64,000 bases of DNA from Piscinibacter sp. XHJ-5 (GCF_029855045.1 NZ_CP123228.1:2852001-2916000); one strand, 5' to 3'. Shown: positions 10,237 to 21,119, numbered from the stretch's first letter. The notes: a model not told the origin generated them from the sequence alone. A program made the numbers and translations.

Positions 10237-10977
10237 ATGGCGATCCTGGAACTTTCGAGCGTCTCGAAGCACTTCGGCGCGATCCGAGCGCTGACCGACG
10301 TCTCGCTGACCCTTCGGGCCGGCGAGGTCGTCGGGTTGATGGGGGACAACGGCGCGGGCAAGTCCACGCTGGTCAAGATCATTGCGGGCAATTTCCCGCC
10401 CAGCGCCGGCACCATGACGATGCTGGGCCGGCCCGTCCACTTCCACAAGCCGTCGGACGCGCGCGGCCAGGGGGTCGAGATCGTCTACCAGGATCTCGCG
10501 CTATGCGACAACCTCAGCGCGGCGGAGAACGTGTTCCTCGGCCGCGAGCTCATGCGCGGATTCGGACCGCTGCGCTGGCTCGACTACCGCACGATGTTCC
10601 AGCGCGCCGGCGAGCTGTTCGCCGAGCTCAAGTCGGAGACGCGGCCCCGCGACCTGGTGCGCCGCATGTCGGGCGGCCAGCGCCAGGCCGTCGCGATCGC
10701 GCGCACGCGGCTGTCGGATCCGAAGATCGTCCTGATGGACGAGCCGACCGCAGCGATCAGCGTGCGCCAGGTCGCCGAAGTGCTGAGCCTCATCCGTCGC
10801 CTGCGCGACCACCAGATCGCGGTGGTGCTGATCAGCCACCGCATGCCCGATGTCTTCTCGGTGGCCGACCGCGTGGTCGTGCTGCGGCGCGGCGAGAAGG
10901 TGGCCGACAAGCCCGTCGCCGAGAGCTCGCCCGAGGAGGTGACAGGCCTCATCACCGGTGCGATCGCGACCGCCTGA
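10237..10977 (+). CDS. Sugar ABC transporter ATP-binding protein, single-domain FrcA-like (system B)
   Basis: A 246-residue ATPase with Walker A GDNGAGKST, Q-loop (YQDL), signature MSGGQRQAVAIAR, Walker B (VLMDEPTAA) and switch His (LISHRM). Most CUT2 ATPases, including the other five here, carry two fused ATPase domains of about 500 residues. This one is a half-size protein like FrcA of rhizobial fructose importers and must act as a homodimer. It is followed 21 bases later by the permease gene. Functional motifs all look intact. Confidence 0.93.
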   Translation: MAILELSSVSKHFGAIRALTDVSLTLRAGEVVGLMGDNGAGKSTLVKIIAGNFPPSAGTMTMLGRPVHFHKPSDARGQGVEIVYQDLALCDNLSAAENVFLGRELMRGFGPLRWLDYRTMFQRAGELFAELKSETRPRDLVRRMSGGQRQAVAIARTRLSDPKIVLMDEPTAAISVRQVAEVLSLIRRLRDHQIAVVLISHRMPDVFSVADRVVVLRRGEKVADKPVAESSPEEVTGLITGAIATA

Positions 10978-10998
10978 CCGACACTCTTCGTGCGTGCC

Positions 10999-12042
10999 AT
11001 GACCAAATCCCTCCCCATGGAAGTCAGTCTCGAACAGGCGATCGGCAAGCGGACCCATCACCACTGGTTTTCATGGATGGTCGGCCAGCAGACCTTCTGG
11101 GTCTCCATGGCCGCCGTGATCGCCTTTGTCGCGCTGACGCTCGCCAGCGATGTGTTCGCCACGCAGCAGAACCTGTTCAACGTCGCGCGCAACTTTGCGT
11201 TCGTCGCGATCATCGCGATCGGCATGACCGCTGTCATCGTCACCGGCGGCATCGACCTGTCCGTCGGCGCGGTGCTGGTGCTGTCCGGCATGGTGATCGG
11301 CATGACGATGAATGCCGGCATGTCGATCTGGCTGGCCGTGCCGCTTGCTCTGGGAGCCTCGCTTGCGGTCGGCGCCTTCAACGGCGTGCTGATCGCCTAT
11401 GTCGGCGTCCCGCCCTTCGTCGTCACGCTCGGCATGCTGTCGATCGCACGCAGCCTCGCGATGGTGCTGTCGGACAACCGCATGGTCTACTCGTTCGGCC
11501 CGGACCAGCCGGCGCTGCTGGCGCTGGGCGGCGGCTTCGTGGAGCTCGCCCTCCCGTTCGTCGACCCCATTCGGATACCCAACCCGCTCATCTTCCTGCT
11601 GGTCCTGCTCGTGTTCGCCAGCCTGGTGTTTCGCTGGACGCGATGGGGACGCTACCTCTTCGCCATCGGCGGCAACGAGCGCGCGGCCGTCGTGAACGGG
11701 GTGCCCGTCAAGGCGATGAAGGTCAGCGTGTACGTGTTCTGCGCGCTGTGCGCCGGGCTGGCAGGCATTCTCGAGGTCGGCTGGCTCGGCACCATCACGA
11801 CCGGCCTGGGGCAGGGCATGGAACTCACCGTCATTGCCGCGTCGGTGATCGGCGGAGCCAACCTTTCCGGCGGCATCGGCACCGCGCTGGGCGGGGTGAT
11901 CGGCGCCGCGCTGATCGAGGTGATCCGCAACAGCCTCACGCTGCTGGGCGTCAGCACGTTCTGGCAGGGCACCTTCGTGGGCAGCTTCATCGTCATCGCG
12001 GTCCTGTTCGACCGCCTGCGCTCGCGCAGCGCCAACGAGTGA
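10999..12042 (+). CDS. CUT2 sugar ABC transporter permease (system B)
   Basis: A 347-residue membrane protein of the RbsC/FrcC type (BPD_transp_2), with about ten hydrophobic segments and the family signature [15 protein letters not shown] after the third span. ATG 10999 is used; an in-frame GTG at 10990 would add three residues. It is the last gene of the operon, which ends in a clear intrinsic terminator at 12174-12204. It works as a homodimer with the ATPase encoded just upstream; the transported sugar is unknown. Confidence 0.92.
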   Translation: MTKSLPMEVSLEQAIGKRTHHHWFSWMVGQQTFWVSMAAVIAFVALTLASDVFATQQNLFNVARNFAFVAIIAIGMTAVIVTGGIDLSVGAVLVLSGMVIGMTMNAGMSIWLAVPLALGASLAVGAFNGVLIAYVGVPPFVVTLGMLSIARSLAMVLSDNRMVYSFGPDQPALLALGGGFVELALPFVDPIRIPNPLIFLLVLLVFASLVFRWTRWGRYLFAIGGNERAAVVNGVPVKAMKVSVYVFCALCAGLAGILEVGWLGTITTGLGQGMELTVIAASVIGGANLSGGIGTALGGVIGAALIEVIRNSLTLLGVSTFWQGTFVGSFIVIAVLFDRLRSRSANE

Positions 12043-12173
12043 CCCCCGCCGCACGCACGCGACACGTGCAGCGGGATCTCGTGGATACCGGCCATCCCCG
12101 TCCATTGGAGCGACTGGCGGCTCGCCTCGAGCGGCGGGGCGTGGGGTAGGGAAGGCCCGGCCGGTGTCTTTCA

Positions 12174-12204
12174 AAGGCCCGCCCTGTGGCGGGCCTTCTT
12201 TTTT
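12174..12204 (+). terminator. Rho-independent terminator after CUT2 system B
   Basis: AAGGCCCGCC (12174-12183), loop CTGT, then GGCGGGCCTT (12188-12197) give a perfect ten-base-pair stem followed by CTTTTTT. This is a textbook intrinsic terminator on the plus strand. Confidence 0.93.
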
Positions 12205-12308
12205 CTGCCGGCATTCGAGGGTAACCAGGCGAGTAGCGGACCTCAGGGGAGGGCATCGGCTTTCCCATGGGTTCTCGCGGATGGCTGGGGAAAACCATCA
12301 GATCCGGA

Positions 12309-12326
12309 ATGAGGTACGTACCTCAT
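12309..12326. promoter_or_regulatory. LacI-type operator 3 (xylB promoter), perfect palindrome
   Basis: ATGAGGTACGTACCTCAT is a perfect 18-base palindrome 50 bases before the xylB start. It is the best-conserved member of the five-site family and places xylose catabolism under the same control as the neighbouring importers. Confidence 0.78.
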
Positions 12327-12376
12327 CATCTCGTCCGGGCCGCCATCACACCCGGCGGCCGCATCGCGCACACCAC

Positions 12377-13909
12377 ATGTCTTCCACGACCCCTCCGAGT
12401 GCCGGGCATTCCGCGCACACCGGTCCGACGCTGGGCATCGACGTCGGCACCTCCGCGGTGAAGGCGTTGCTGCTCGACGGCGATCGTGTGCTGGGCACCG
12501 CGCACGCGCCCCTGGCGGTGAGCCGCCCGCAGCCCGGCTGGTCCGAGCAGGCACCCGAGGACTGGTGGACCGCGACATGCGCCTGCCTCGATGCGCTGGC
12601 GGCCGAGCGCCCGGCGACCTTGAGCGCGGTGCGCGCCATCGGGCTCGCGGGCCACATGCACGGCGCCACGCTGCTCGATGAAGAGGGCGAGGTGCTGCGT
12701 CCCTGCATCCTCTGGGACGACGGTCGCAGCGCGCCACAATGCGCCGAGCTCGAGGCCGCAGTGCCAGCCTTGCGCGCGATCACCGGCAACGCCGCGATGC
12801 CGGGCTTCACCGCGCCGAAGCTGCTGTGGGTCCGTCGGCACGAGCCGGAGGTGTTTGCGCGCACGCGCCTCGTGCTGCTGCCCAAGGCATGGCTGCGCTG
12901 GCGGCTGTGCGGCGAGGCGATCGAGGACATGTCCGATGCGTCGGGCACCCTGTGGCTCGACGTGGCGGCGCGGCGCTGGTCCGCCGACATGCTGGCGGCG
13001 TGCGGCCTCGACGAGTCGCAGATGCCGCGCCTGGTCGAAGGCACGATGCGGGCCGGAGAGTTGCGCGCGCCCTGGGTCAAGCGCTGGGGCTTCGCGCAAC
13101 CGCCCATCATCGCCGGCGGCGCCGGCGACAACGCGGCCGGCGCGGTGGCGCTGGGGGCCGTGAATCCGGGTGATGCCTTCCTCTCGCTCGGCACGTCAGG
13201 CGTGTTGTGGGTGACCACCGCGCACCATGCCCCGGCGCCCGACCGCGGCGTGCATGCCTTCTGCCACTCGGTGCCCCGGACCTGGCACCAGATGGGCGTG
13301 CTGCTCAGCGCCGCGGCCTCGCTCAGCTGGTGGGCCGCGTGCACGGGCAGCGACGAGCACCGACTCCTCGCCGAGCTGCCCGCGCAGGTGGACGCGCCTG
13401 CGCCGTGCCGGTTCCTCCCGTATCTGAGCGGCGAGCGCACGCCGCACAACGACGCCACGGTCCGCGGCGCCTTCCTGAATCTCGCCGCCGGGACGTCCCG
13501 CCAGCAGATGACGCAGGCCGTGCTCGAGGGCGTTGCCCATGCCTTTCGCGATGCGCGCGACGCGCTCGCCGGCGCCGGCACGCACATCGAGATCGCGGAC
13601 GTGATCGGCGGCGGTGCACGCTCGAACCTGTGGTGCGATCTGCTGGCGAGCATGCTCAACATCCCGCTGCGCCGCATCGACGACGCATCGCACGGCCCCG
13701 CGCTGGGCGCCGCGCGGCTCGCGCAGGCGGCGCTCACCGGCCGCAGCGACTTTCCGCGGCAGCCCGCCAGCCGCGTCTTCGAGCCCCGGCCTGCGCTCGT
13801 TCAGCGCTATGACGAATCGAGCGCGGGGTGGTCACAGCTCTATGCCCTCGCGCGCCGGGTTCCCGGCTCTTCTTCACCTGCCTTCACAGCTTCGGACTCC
13901 GTGCCATGA
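12377..13909 (+). CDS. xylB: Xylulokinase
   Basis: A 510-residue FGGY-family kinase that phosphorylates D-xylulose to xylulose 5-phosphate. Family marks include the N-terminal phosphate-binding [15 protein letters not shown] (about residues 20-34), the XylB-typical [10 protein letters not shown] and [17 protein letters not shown], and the C-terminal GGGARS ATP-binding motif. The ATG at 12377 follows the LacI-type operator by 50 bases. The stop overlaps the xylA start (ATGA), so the two are translationally coupled. The order xylB-xylA is inverted relative to E. coli. Confidence 0.95.
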   Translation: MSSTTPPSAGHSAHTGPTLGIDVGTSAVKALLLDGDRVLGTAHAPLAVSRPQPGWSEQAPEDWWTATCACLDALAAERPATLSAVRAIGLAGHMHGATLLDEEGEVLRPCILWDDGRSAPQCAELEAAVPALRAITGNAAMPGFTAPKLLWVRRHEPEVFARTRLVLLPKAWLRWRLCGEAIEDMSDASGTLWLDVAARRWSADMLAACGLDESQMPRLVEGTMRAGELRAPWVKRWGFAQPPIIAGGAGDNAAGAVALGAVNPGDAFLSLGTSGVLWVTTAHHAPAPDRGVHAFCHSVPRTWHQMGVLLSAAASLSWWAACTGSDEHRLLAELPAQVDAPAPCRFLPYLSGERTPHNDATVRGAFLNLAAGTSRQQMTQAVLEGVAHAFRDARDALAGAGTHIEIADVIGGGARSNLWCDLLASMLNIPLRRIDDASHGPALGAARLAQAALTGRSDFPRQPASRVFEPRPALVQRYDESSAGWSQLYALARRVPGSSSPAFTASDSVP

Positions 13910-15267
13910 CTGCGACATCCTCTGCTCTGCACACCGGACCCCACGGTCCCTATTTCTCTTTCTCGAAGGCGCTGCGCTTCCGCGGCGACGGCTTCACGTC
14001 GAGCGATGACGAGCCCTTCGCCTACCGCTGGTACGACAAGGACCGGATGGTGCTCGGCCGCCGCATGGAGGACCAGCTGCGCTTCGCGGCCTGCTACTGG
14101 CACAGCTTCGTCGGCACCGGCACCGACCCGTTCGGCGACGCCACGTTCGCGCGGCCATGGCACGCCGGCGGAAGCCCGATGGAGCAGGCGCTGCACAAGG
14201 CCGACGTCGCCTTCGAGCTCTTTCAGGTGCTGGACGTGCCGTTCTTCACCTTCCACGACCGCGACATCGCCCCCGAGGGCCGCACGCTGGCCGAGTCGAA
14301 CGACAACGTGCGCCGCGTCGCCGATGTCTTCGAGCGCAAGATGGCCGACACCGGCGTCAAGCTGCTGTGGGGCACGGCCAACCTGTTCTCGCATCCGCGC
14401 TACATGGCGGGCGCCGCCACGAATCCCGATCCCGAAGTCTTCGCGTACGCCGCAGCCCAGGTGCGCAACGTGCTCGAGGTGACGCATCGACTGGGCGGCG
14501 CGAACTACGTGCTCTGGGGCGGCCGCGAAGGCTACGAGACCCTGCTCAACACCGACCTGAAGCGGGAGCTCGCGCAGATGGGGCGCTTCCTGTCGATGGT
14601 CGTGGACCACAAGCATCGGATCGGCTTCAAGGGCCAGATCCTCATCGAGCCCAAGCCGGCGGAGCCGACCAAGCACCAGTACGACTTCGACGTTGCCGCG
14701 GTGCACGGCTTCCTGCGCACCTACGGCCTCGAGCACGAGGTGAAGGTGAACATCGAGCAGAACCACGCGCTGCTCGCAGGTCACACCTACGAGCACGAGA
14801 TCGTGCTGGCCCAGGCGCTCGGCATCTTCGGTTCGCTGGACATGAACCGCGGCGACGAGATGCTCGGCTGGGACACCGACCAGTTCCCGCACAACGTGCA
14901 GCAGGTCGCGCTCGCGCTGTACCACGTGCTGCGTGGAGGCGGCATCGGCGCCGGCGGGCTGAACTTCGACGCCAAGCTGCGTCGCCAGTCGATCGAACCC
15001 GACGATCTCGTGTGGGCACACGCCGGCGCGATGGACGTCTGCGCGCGCGCGCTGCTGATCGCCGAGAAGATGGTCATCGACGGCGCGCTGCAGCGGCACA
15101 TCGACGCGCGCTACGCCGGCTGGGACGGCGAGCGCGGGAGAGCGATCCTCGACGGCGGCGTGTCCCTCGAGGAGCTGGCGCGCGACGTCGAGCGCCGCGG
15201 CATCGAGCCGCAGCCGCGTTCGTCGCGGCAGGAGCGGCTGGAGCATCTGGTCGCGAGCTACCTCTGA
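13906..15267 (+). CDS. xylA: Xylose isomerase
   Basis: A 453-residue enzyme converting D-xylose to D-xylulose. Characteristic blocks are [12 protein letters not shown] (catalytic His and Asp), [31 protein letters not shown] (metal-binding glutamate), [17 protein letters not shown] and the metal aspartates in [18 protein letters not shown]. Length and motif order match the proteobacterial (class II) XylA. It acts as a metal-dependent tetramer in the cytoplasm. It starts inside the xylB stop codon. Together with XylB it feeds xylose to the pentose phosphate pathway. Confidence 0.97.
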   Translation: MTATSSALHTGPHGPYFSFSKALRFRGDGFTSSDDEPFAYRWYDKDRMVLGRRMEDQLRFAACYWHSFVGTGTDPFGDATFARPWHAGGSPMEQALHKADVAFELFQVLDVPFFTFHDRDIAPEGRTLAESNDNVRRVADVFERKMADTGVKLLWGTANLFSHPRYMAGAATNPDPEVFAYAAAQVRNVLEVTHRLGGANYVLWGGREGYETLLNTDLKRELAQMGRFLSMVVDHKHRIGFKGQILIEPKPAEPTKHQYDFDVAAVHGFLRTYGLEHEVKVNIEQNHALLAGHTYEHEIVLAQALGIFGSLDMNRGDEMLGWDTDQFPHNVQQVALALYHVLRGGGIGAGGLNFDAKLRRQSIEPDDLVWAHAGAMDVCARALLIAEKMVIDGALQRHIDARYAGWDGERGRAILDGGVSLEELARDVERRGIEPQPRSSRQERLEHLVASYL

Positions 15268-15304
15268 CCCCCGCCTCCAACCAGGCACCACGAAGGAGAA
15301 CCTC

Positions 15305-16369
15305 ATGGCCAGCAACCTCAAGGGACCGGGCATCTACCTCGCCCAGTTCGCGGGCGATGACGCACCGTTCAGCTCCTGGGACGCGATCACGCGCTGGGCG
15401 GGCCAGCTCGGCTTCCGGGGCGTGCAGATCCCGTCATGGGACGCGCGGCTGTTCGACCTGCAGCGCGCCGCGGAGTCGCGAACCTACTGCGACGAGATCA
15501 AGGGCATCGCGAAGGCGAACGGCGTCGAGGTCACCGAGCTGGGGACGCACCTGCAGGGCCAGCTGGTGGCGGTGCATCCCGCCTACGACGAAGCCTTCGA
15601 CGCATTCGCGCCGGCCGCCGTGCGCGGCAATGCCGCCGAACGCCAGCGCTGGGCCGTGCAGCAGATGCTGCTGTCGGCGAAGGCCAGCCGCCATCTCGGC
15701 CTGACGAGCAACGTGAGCTTCCCGGGCGCGCTCGCGTGGCCCTACCTCTACCCCTGGCCGCAGCGGCCCGCCGGGCTCGTCGACGCCGCATTCGACGAGC
15801 TCGCGAAGCGCTGGCGGCCGATCTTCGACGCGTTCGAGGATGCCGGCTGCCATGTCTGCTTCGAGCTCCATCCCGGCGAGGACCTGTTCGACGGCGCGAC
15901 CTTCGAGATGTTCCTCGAGCGCGTCGGCCAGCATCCGCGCTGCTGCCTCAACTACGACCCGTCGCACTTCCTGCTGCAGCAGCTCGACTACCTCGAGTTC
16001 ATCGACATCTATCACGAGCGCATCAAGGCGTTTCACGTCAAGGACGCCGAGTTCCGGCCGACCGGACGGCAAGGCGTGTACTCGGGCTACCAGCCGTGGG
16101 TGCAACGCGCCGGCCGCTTCCGTTCTCTCGGCGACGGTCAGGTCGACTTCGGCGCCATCTTCTCGAAGATGGCGCAGTACGGCTACGACGGCTGGGCCGT
16201 GCTCGAGTGGGAGTGCGCGCTGAAGCATCCCGAGGCGGGCGCCGCCGAGGGCGCCGAGTTCATCAAGCGCCACATGATTCGCGTCACCGAGAAGTCGTTC
16301 GACGACTTCGCCGGCGGCCACACCGACCGCGCGCAGATCGATCGCATGCTCGGCCTGGCCGGGCGCTGA
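15305..16369 (+). CDS. Sugar phosphate isomerase/epimerase-like TIM-barrel protein
   Basis: A 354-residue protein of the AP-endonuclease-2/xylose-isomerase-like barrel superfamily (IolE/IolH type). Metal-site motifs of this fold are visible: CFELHPGEDLFDG (Glu), LNYDPSHFLLQ (Asp, His), IKAFHVKDAEF (His) and VLEWECALKHPE (Glu). A good ribosome binding site (GAAGGAG) precedes the ATG. It stands between xylA and a Gfo/Idh/MocA oxidoreductase, a pairing common in catabolism of inositols and 3-keto sugars, so it may handle a second substrate imported by the same operon. The precise reaction is unknown. Confidence 0.88.
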   Translation: MASNLKGPGIYLAQFAGDDAPFSSWDAITRWAGQLGFRGVQIPSWDARLFDLQRAAESRTYCDEIKGIAKANGVEVTELGTHLQGQLVAVHPAYDEAFDAFAPAAVRGNAAERQRWAVQQMLLSAKASRHLGLTSNVSFPGALAWPYLYPWPQRPAGLVDAAFDELAKRWRPIFDAFEDAGCHVCFELHPGEDLFDGATFEMFLERVGQHPRCCLNYDPSHFLLQQLDYLEFIDIYHERIKAFHVKDAEFRPTGRQGVYSGYQPWVQRAGRFRSLGDGQVDFGAIFSKMAQYGYDGWAVLEWECALKHPEAGAAEGAEFIKRHMIRVTEKSFDDFAGGHTDRAQIDRMLGLAGR

Positions 16370-16381
16370 GGAGAGCCGGCC

Positions 16382-17551
16382 ATGGCGATCGAAGCATCGC
16401 GCGACGAATCGGGTGCCGGCCGGCGGATCCGCCTGGGCATGGTCGGCGGGGGCGAGGGCGCGTTCATCGGCGCGGTGCACCGCATCGCTGCGCGGCTGGA
16501 CGACCAGTACGAGCTCGTCGCCGGCGCGCTGTCGTCGGAGCCCGGCAAGGCACTGCGCTCGGCCCAGGCCATCGGCCTGGCGCGCGCCTATCCCGACTTC
16601 CACACGATGGCGCGCGAGGAGGCCGCGCGTCCCGACGGCATCGAGGTGGTGGCCATCGTGACGCCGAACGACCAGCACGCGCCCGCGGCCGAGGCGTTCC
16701 TGCGCGCGGGCATCCATGTCATCTGCGACAAACCCGTGACGACGACGCTCGCCGACGCGCAGCGCCTGGATGCTCTCGTGCAGGAGACGGGCAGGCTGTT
16801 CGCGGTGACGCACAACTACACCGGCTACCCCATGGTGCGGCATGCGCGCCAGCTGGTGCGCGACGGTGCGCTGGGCGATGTCCGCGTGGTCCAGGTCGAG
16901 TACGCGCAGGACTGGCTGACGGAGCGGCTGGAGGCCACCGGTCAGAAGCAGGCGGCCTGGCGCACCGACCCGAAGCGCTCCGGCGCCGGCGGCTGCATCG
17001 GCGACATCGGCACCCACGCGTTCAACCTGCTGAACTATGTGACCGGGCTGAAGACCGTCGAGCTCGCAGCCGAGCTCAGCACCTTCGTCGACGGCCGGGC
17101 GCTCGACGACAACGTGCAGGTGATGCTGCGACTGGCCAACGGCGCCCGCGGCGCCCTGTGGGCCAGCCAGGTGGCGCCCGGCAACGAGAACGCGCTGCGG
17201 CTGCGCGTGTACGGCAGCCGCGGCGGCCTCGAGTGGGCGCAGGAGCACCCGAACCAGCTGCGGTACTCGCCGTTCGGAGAGCCGGTGCGCACGGTGGCCC
17301 GCGGCACGTCGGCAACGTTGTCCGACGGGCAGCGGGTCACCCGCCTGCCGTCGGGCCATCCGGAGGGCTACCTCGAAGCCTTCGCAACGATCTATTCCGA
17401 GATCGCCCAGGCGATCCGCGCCGTGCGCTCCGGCCAGCCGGTCCCCGCGGGGGTCGACTTCCCGACGATGGCCGACGGCATCGACGGCCTGGCATTCATC
17501 GAGGCTGCGCTGCGCTCCTCGGCCGAAGGCGGCCGCTGGGTGCGGCTGTAG
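16382..17551 (+). CDS. Gfo/Idh/MocA-family NAD(P)-dependent oxidoreductase
   Basis: A 389-residue oxidoreductase. The N-terminal Rossmann domain (GMVGGGEGAFIGAVHRIA) is followed by ICDKPVTTTLADA, which carries the family EKP-like lysine, and the C-terminal substrate domain has GGCIGDIGTHAFNLLNYV with the conserved D..TH pair. Such enzymes oxidise or reduce sugars and cyclitols. The gene lies 12 bases after the isomerase-like gene and before the CUT2 ATPase, so its substrate is probably the sugar taken up by system C. Specific activity is not predictable from sequence. Confidence 0.92.
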   Translation: MAIEASRDESGAGRRIRLGMVGGGEGAFIGAVHRIAARLDDQYELVAGALSSEPGKALRSAQAIGLARAYPDFHTMAREEAARPDGIEVVAIVTPNDQHAPAAEAFLRAGIHVICDKPVTTTLADAQRLDALVQETGRLFAVTHNYTGYPMVRHARQLVRDGALGDVRVVQVEYAQDWLTERLEATGQKQAAWRTDPKRSGAGGCIGDIGTHAFNLLNYVTGLKTVELAAELSTFVDGRALDDNVQVMLRLANGARGALWASQVAPGNENALRLRVYGSRGGLEWAQEHPNQLRYSPFGEPVRTVARGTSATLSDGQRVTRLPSGHPEGYLEAFATIYSEIAQAIRAVRSGQPVPAGVDFPTMADGIDGLAFIEAALRSSAEGGRWVRL

Positions 17552-17570
17552 TGCCGGCAAGGCTCGCGCC

Positions 17571-19055
17571 GTGGCACTCCAGGTCAGCTTCCGCGGGATC
17601 GTGAAGGCCTTCGGGCCCGTGCGCGTGCTGCATGGCGTGAGCTTCGACCTCGAGCCTGGCCGGGTCGTCGGCCTGCTGGGCGAGAACGGTGCGGGCAAAT
17701 CGACGCTGATGAAGATCCTCGCCGGCTACGAGACCATGAGCGGCGGCGACTTGCTGATCGACGGACAGCCTCGGCACTTCGCGGATTCGCGCGCGGCCGA
17801 GGCGGCCGGCATCGTGATGATCCACCAGGAGTTCAACCTGGCCGACGATCTGACCGTCGCGCAGAACATGTTCCTCGGCCAGGAGCGAGTGCGCGGCTGG
17901 CGCCTCGACAACGCCGCGATGCGCCGCGAGGCCGCGCAGGCGTTGCAGCAGATCGGGCTGGCCCTCGACCCCGACACCCGCACGCGCGACCTGATCGTCG
18001 CCGAGAAGCAGTTGGTGGAGATCGCGAAGGCGGTGTCGCGACGCGCGCGGCTGCTGGTGATGGACGAGCCGACCGCGACGCTGACGCCGACCGAGACCGA
18101 GCGCCTGTTCGCACTCATCCGGCGCCTGCGCGCGCAAGGCGTGGCCATCGTCTACATCTCGCACAAGCTCGACGAGGTCGAGCGCATCACCGACGAGGTC
18201 GTCGTGATGCGCGACGGCCGCTTCGTCGCGCGCGCGCCGACGTCGAGCGTCTCGCGCCATCAGATGGCCAACCTCATGGTCGGCCGCGAGCTGTCGGACA
18301 TGTTCCCGCCCAAGGCCCCGGCGCCGGACGGCCCGCCATTGCTGGAGGTGCAGGGGCTGTCGGTGCCCGGCTGGGCCCACGACGTGAGCTTCGACCTGCG
18401 CCCGGGCGAGATCCTCGGCTTCGCCGGGCTGGTCGGCGCAGGCCGCACCGAGCTGTTCGAGGGGCTGTTCGGGCTGCGGCCCAGCCGCGGCGGGGAGGTG
18501 CGGCTGGCCGGCGTGCCGGTGCGCTTTGCCACGCCGAAGCAGGCGGCGCAGCACGGCCTGACCTATCTCAGCGAGGACCGCAAGGGCCGCGGGCTGCACG
18601 TGCGGCTGCCGCTGCTGGACAACGTCACGCTGATGGACCTGGACCGTCACGCCCGCCCGTGGCTCGACCATGGCTCCGAGCAGCGCGCGCTGCAGCAGGC
18701 GGTGGCCGACTTCGGCATCCGCTGCAACGACCTCGATGCGCCGGCGTCGTCCCTGTCGGGCGGCAACCAGCAGAAGCTGGCGATCGCCAAGGTGCTGCAG
18801 CCGGGTCCGCGCGTCGTCGTGCTCGACGAGCCGACGCGCGGGGTCGACGTCGGTGCCAAGCGCGACATCTACTTTCTGATCCGCCGCCTCGCGGACGAAG
18901 GCCGCGGCATCGTCGTCGTCTCGTCCGAGCTGGTCGAGCTGATCGGCTTGTGCCACCGCGTGATCGTGATGCGGGCCGGGCGCGTGCAAGCGACGCTGAG
19001 CGCCGCGCAATTGACCGAAGAGGAGCTCATCGCGCATGTCACAGGCACCCATTGA
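17571..19055 (+). CDS. CUT2 sugar ABC transporter ATP-binding protein, two-domain (system C)
   Basis: A 494-residue protein with two fused ATPase domains. Domain 1 has Walker [10 protein letters not shown] and Walker [10 protein letters not shown]. Domain 2 has the usual CUT2 variant of Walker A (GLVGAGRTE), a canonical signature [12 protein letters not shown] and Walker [14 protein letters not shown]. The C-loop of domain 1 ([13 protein letters not shown]) is degenerate, as is typical of RbsA/XylG relatives. The start is a GTG at 17571. The 3' end overlaps the permease gene by 20 bases. Located in the xyl operon, it could serve xylose uptake, but this is not certain. Confidence 0.93.
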   Translation: MALQVSFRGIVKAFGPVRVLHGVSFDLEPGRVVGLLGENGAGKSTLMKILAGYETMSGGDLLIDGQPRHFADSRAAEAAGIVMIHQEFNLADDLTVAQNMFLGQERVRGWRLDNAAMRREAAQALQQIGLALDPDTRTRDLIVAEKQLVEIAKAVSRRARLLVMDEPTATLTPTETERLFALIRRLRAQGVAIVYISHKLDEVERITDEVVVMRDGRFVARAPTSSVSRHQMANLMVGRELSDMFPPKAPAPDGPPLLEVQGLSVPGWAHDVSFDLRPGEILGFAGLVGAGRTELFEGLFGLRPSRGGEVRLAGVPVRFATPKQAAQHGLTYLSEDRKGRGLHVRLPLLDNVTLMDLDRHARPWLDHGSEQRALQQAVADFGIRCNDLDAPASSLSGGNQQKLAIAKVLQPGPRVVVLDEPTRGVDVGAKRDIYFLIRRLADEGRGIVVVSSELVELIGLCHRVIVMRAGRVQATLSAAQLTEEELIAHVTGTH

Positions 19056-20082
19056 CACCGTCGTCGCCTCGCCGCTCGAGCCTGACGTCGATGCCGGCGC
19101 CGCGGTCAGGCGGCCGCTCGCTCGCCGGTTCGGGCGCCAGCTGGTCGGCGCGCGGCCGCTGATCGGCCTCGTGCTCGTCTGCATCGCCGGCCAGCTGCTC
19201 AATTCGGATTTCGGCGCCTGGGACAACGTGATGAACGTGCTCACCCGCACGGCGTTCATCGGCATCATCGCAGTGGGCATGTGTTTCGTGATCATCGGCG
19301 GCGGCATCGACCTGTCGGTCGGCTCGATGGCGGCGCTGATCGCCGGTGCGGAAATCCTGCTGATGAATGCGCTCGCGCCGCACCTCGGCTCGCCGGTGAC
19401 CGTGGTGCTGACCGGCCTGGCGGCCGCCGTCGCGATGGGCGTGCTCTTCGGCCTGGCGCACGGCCTGCTGATCACCAAGGGCAGCATCGAGCCCTTCATC
19501 GTCACGCTCGGCACCCTGGGCATCTTCCGCGCGGTGCTGACCTGGCTGGCCGACGGCGGGGCGATCACCCTCGATGGCACGCTCGCCGACACCTACGCAC
19601 CGGTCTACTACGGCAGCCTGCTCGGCTTGCCGGTGCCGATCTATGTCTTCGCGTTCGTCGCCTTCGCCGGAGGCTTCCTGCTCAACGGCACGCGCTACGG
19701 TCGCTACGTGCAGGCGATCGGCAGCAACGAGCAGGTCGCGCGGTACGCGGCGGTGTCGGTCGACCGCGTGAAGATCGTCTCGTACGTTCTGCTCGGCGCC
19801 TGCGTCGGCGTGGCCACCGTGCTTTACGTGCCGCGGCTCGGGTCGGCATCGCCGACCACGGGCCTCCTGTGGGAGCTGGAGGCGATCGCCGCGGTGATCG
19901 TCGGCGGCACCGTGCTCAAGGGCGGCAGCGGCAGCGTGTTCGGCACCGTCGTGGGCGCCGTGCTGCTGTCCGTCATCAGCAACATCCTGAACCTGACCAG
20001 CATCATCAGCGTGTACCTGAACGCGGCGGTGCAGGGGGTGGTGATCATCATCGTGGCCTTCCTCCAGCGAGGGCGGCGCTGA
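19036..20082 (+). CDS. CUT2 sugar ABC transporter permease (system C)
   Basis: A 348-residue permease of the RbsC/XylH class with about ten hydrophobic spans and the signature [17 protein letters not shown]. The ATG lies inside the 3' end of the ATPase gene (20-base overlap), so expression of the two is coupled. The cytoplasmic N-terminal tail (about 35 residues) precedes the first span. It is followed by the binding-protein gene, an order (ATPase, permease, SBP) that is the reverse of the usual SBP-first arrangement. Confidence 0.92.
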   Translation: MSQAPIDTVVASPLEPDVDAGAAVRRPLARRFGRQLVGARPLIGLVLVCIAGQLLNSDFGAWDNVMNVLTRTAFIGIIAVGMCFVIIGGGIDLSVGSMAALIAGAEILLMNALAPHLGSPVTVVLTGLAAAVAMGVLFGLAHGLLITKGSIEPFIVTLGTLGIFRAVLTWLADGGAITLDGTLADTYAPVYYGSLLGLPVPIYVFAFVAFAGGFLLNGTRYGRYVQAIGSNEQVARYAAVSVDRVKIVSYVLLGACVGVATVLYVPRLGSASPTTGLLWELEAIAAVIVGGTVLKGGSGSVFGTVVGAVLLSVISNILNLTSIISVYLNAAVQGVVIIIVAFLQRGRR

Positions 20083-20153
20083 TGCGGCCGGGGAGCGCGG
20101 CGCGATTCGCGGCCCCGAAGAAGTTCCTGTCCAACTGAAGATCCGGAGACAAC

Positions 20154-21116
20154 ATGCATCGCAGACTCTTTACAGGTGCCGCGCTGGCACTGACCGCCAT
20201 GGTTTCGTTGACCGCCCAGCCGGCGTGGGCCCAGAAGAAGGTCGTCATGGGCGTGTCCATCCCGGCCGCGACGCACGGATGGACCGGCGGCGTCGTGTAC
20301 TGGGCCAAGCGGGCCGGGGCCGAGCTCGAAAAGGAAATCCCGGGCCTGAAGGTGATGGTGAAGACCGCCGGCTCCGCTTCGGAGCAGGCCAACCAGGTGC
20401 AGGATCTGGCCACCGTGAACCAGATCGACACGCTCGTGATCCTGCCTTTCGAGTCGGCGCCGCTGACGCAGCCGGTGGCGCAGGTGAAGAACAAGGGCGT
20501 GTTCGTGACCGTGGTGGACCGCGGCCTGACCGACCCCAATGCGCAGAACGCCTACGTCGCGGGCGACAACCCCGGCTTCGGCAAGGTGTCGGGGGAATAC
20601 CTCGCGAAGGCGATCGGCGGCAAGGGCAACGTCGTCGTCCTGCGCGGCATCCCGACGGTCATCGACAACGAGCGGGTCGACGCCTTCAATGCCGTGATGA
20701 AGGAGCACCCCGGCATCAAGGTTCTCGACGCGAAGCACGGCAACTGGAACCGCGACGACGCGTTCAAGGTGATGCAGGACTACCTGACGCGCTTCAAGCA
20801 GATCGACGCGGTCTGGGCCTCGGACGACGACATGGCCGTCGGCGTGCAGAAGGCGATTGCGCAGGCCAAGCGCAGCGACGTCAAGCTCGTGCTCGGCGGC
20901 GCAGGCTCCAAGGAGTACATCAAGAAGGTGATGGACGGCGACAAGCTCGTCACCGCCGACGTGACCTACTCGCCGAGCATGATCGCCGATGCGATGAAGC
21001 TCACGGCCCGCGCGCGCGCCAAGGGCGATCCGCTGCCCGAGAAGACGATCATCCCGTCCGTCCTGATCACCAAGGACAATGCAAAGAAGTACTACTTCCC
21101 GGACTCGCCGTTCTGA
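20154..21116 (+). CDS. CUT2 sugar ABC transporter substrate-binding protein (system C)
   Basis: A 320-residue periplasmic protein with a Sec signal (cleavage likely after Ala26, PAWA). The mature domain has the ribose-binding-protein fold ([14 protein letters not shown] at the first strand, [34 protein letters not shown]). CCGGAGAC before the ATG is the ribosome binding site. It is the last gene of the xyl operon and ends four bases before a strong hairpin. Its tail [10 protein letters not shown] is typical of this binding-protein subgroup. Ligand unknown; xylose or the substrate of the neighbouring oxidoreductase are the main options. Confidence 0.92.
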   Translation: MHRRLFTGAALALTAMVSLTAQPAWAQKKVVMGVSIPAATHGWTGGVVYWAKRAGAELEKEIPGLKVMVKTAGSASEQANQVQDLATVNQIDTLVILPFESAPLTQPVAQVKNKGVFVTVVDRGLTDPNAQNAYVAGDNPGFGKVSGEYLAKAIGGKGNVVVLRGIPTVIDNERVDAFNAVMKEHPGIKVLDAKHGNWNRDDAFKVMQDYLTRFKQIDAVWASDDDMAVGVQKAIAQAKRSDVKLVLGGAGSKEYIKKVMDGDKLVTADVTYSPSMIADAMKLTARARAKGDPLPEKTIIPSVLITKDNAKKYYFPDSPF

Positions 21117-21119
21117 GTT

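Larger units (their letters stand above)
12043..12376. other. 334-base intergenic region: terminator then xylB operator
   Basis: The left part ends system B with an intrinsic terminator (12174-12204). The right part carries a perfect 18-base LacI-type palindrome (12309-12326) about 50 bases before xylB. Nothing else recognisable was seen. The two elements show that xylBA and its followers form a separate transcription unit from system B. Confidence 0.6.

Noticed and set aside
15434..17698. A 754-codon minus-strand open frame opposite the isomerase, oxidoreductase and ATPase genes
   Set aside because: No recognisable domain; composition is typical of antisense frames in GC-rich DNA, and the plus-strand genes have clear families.
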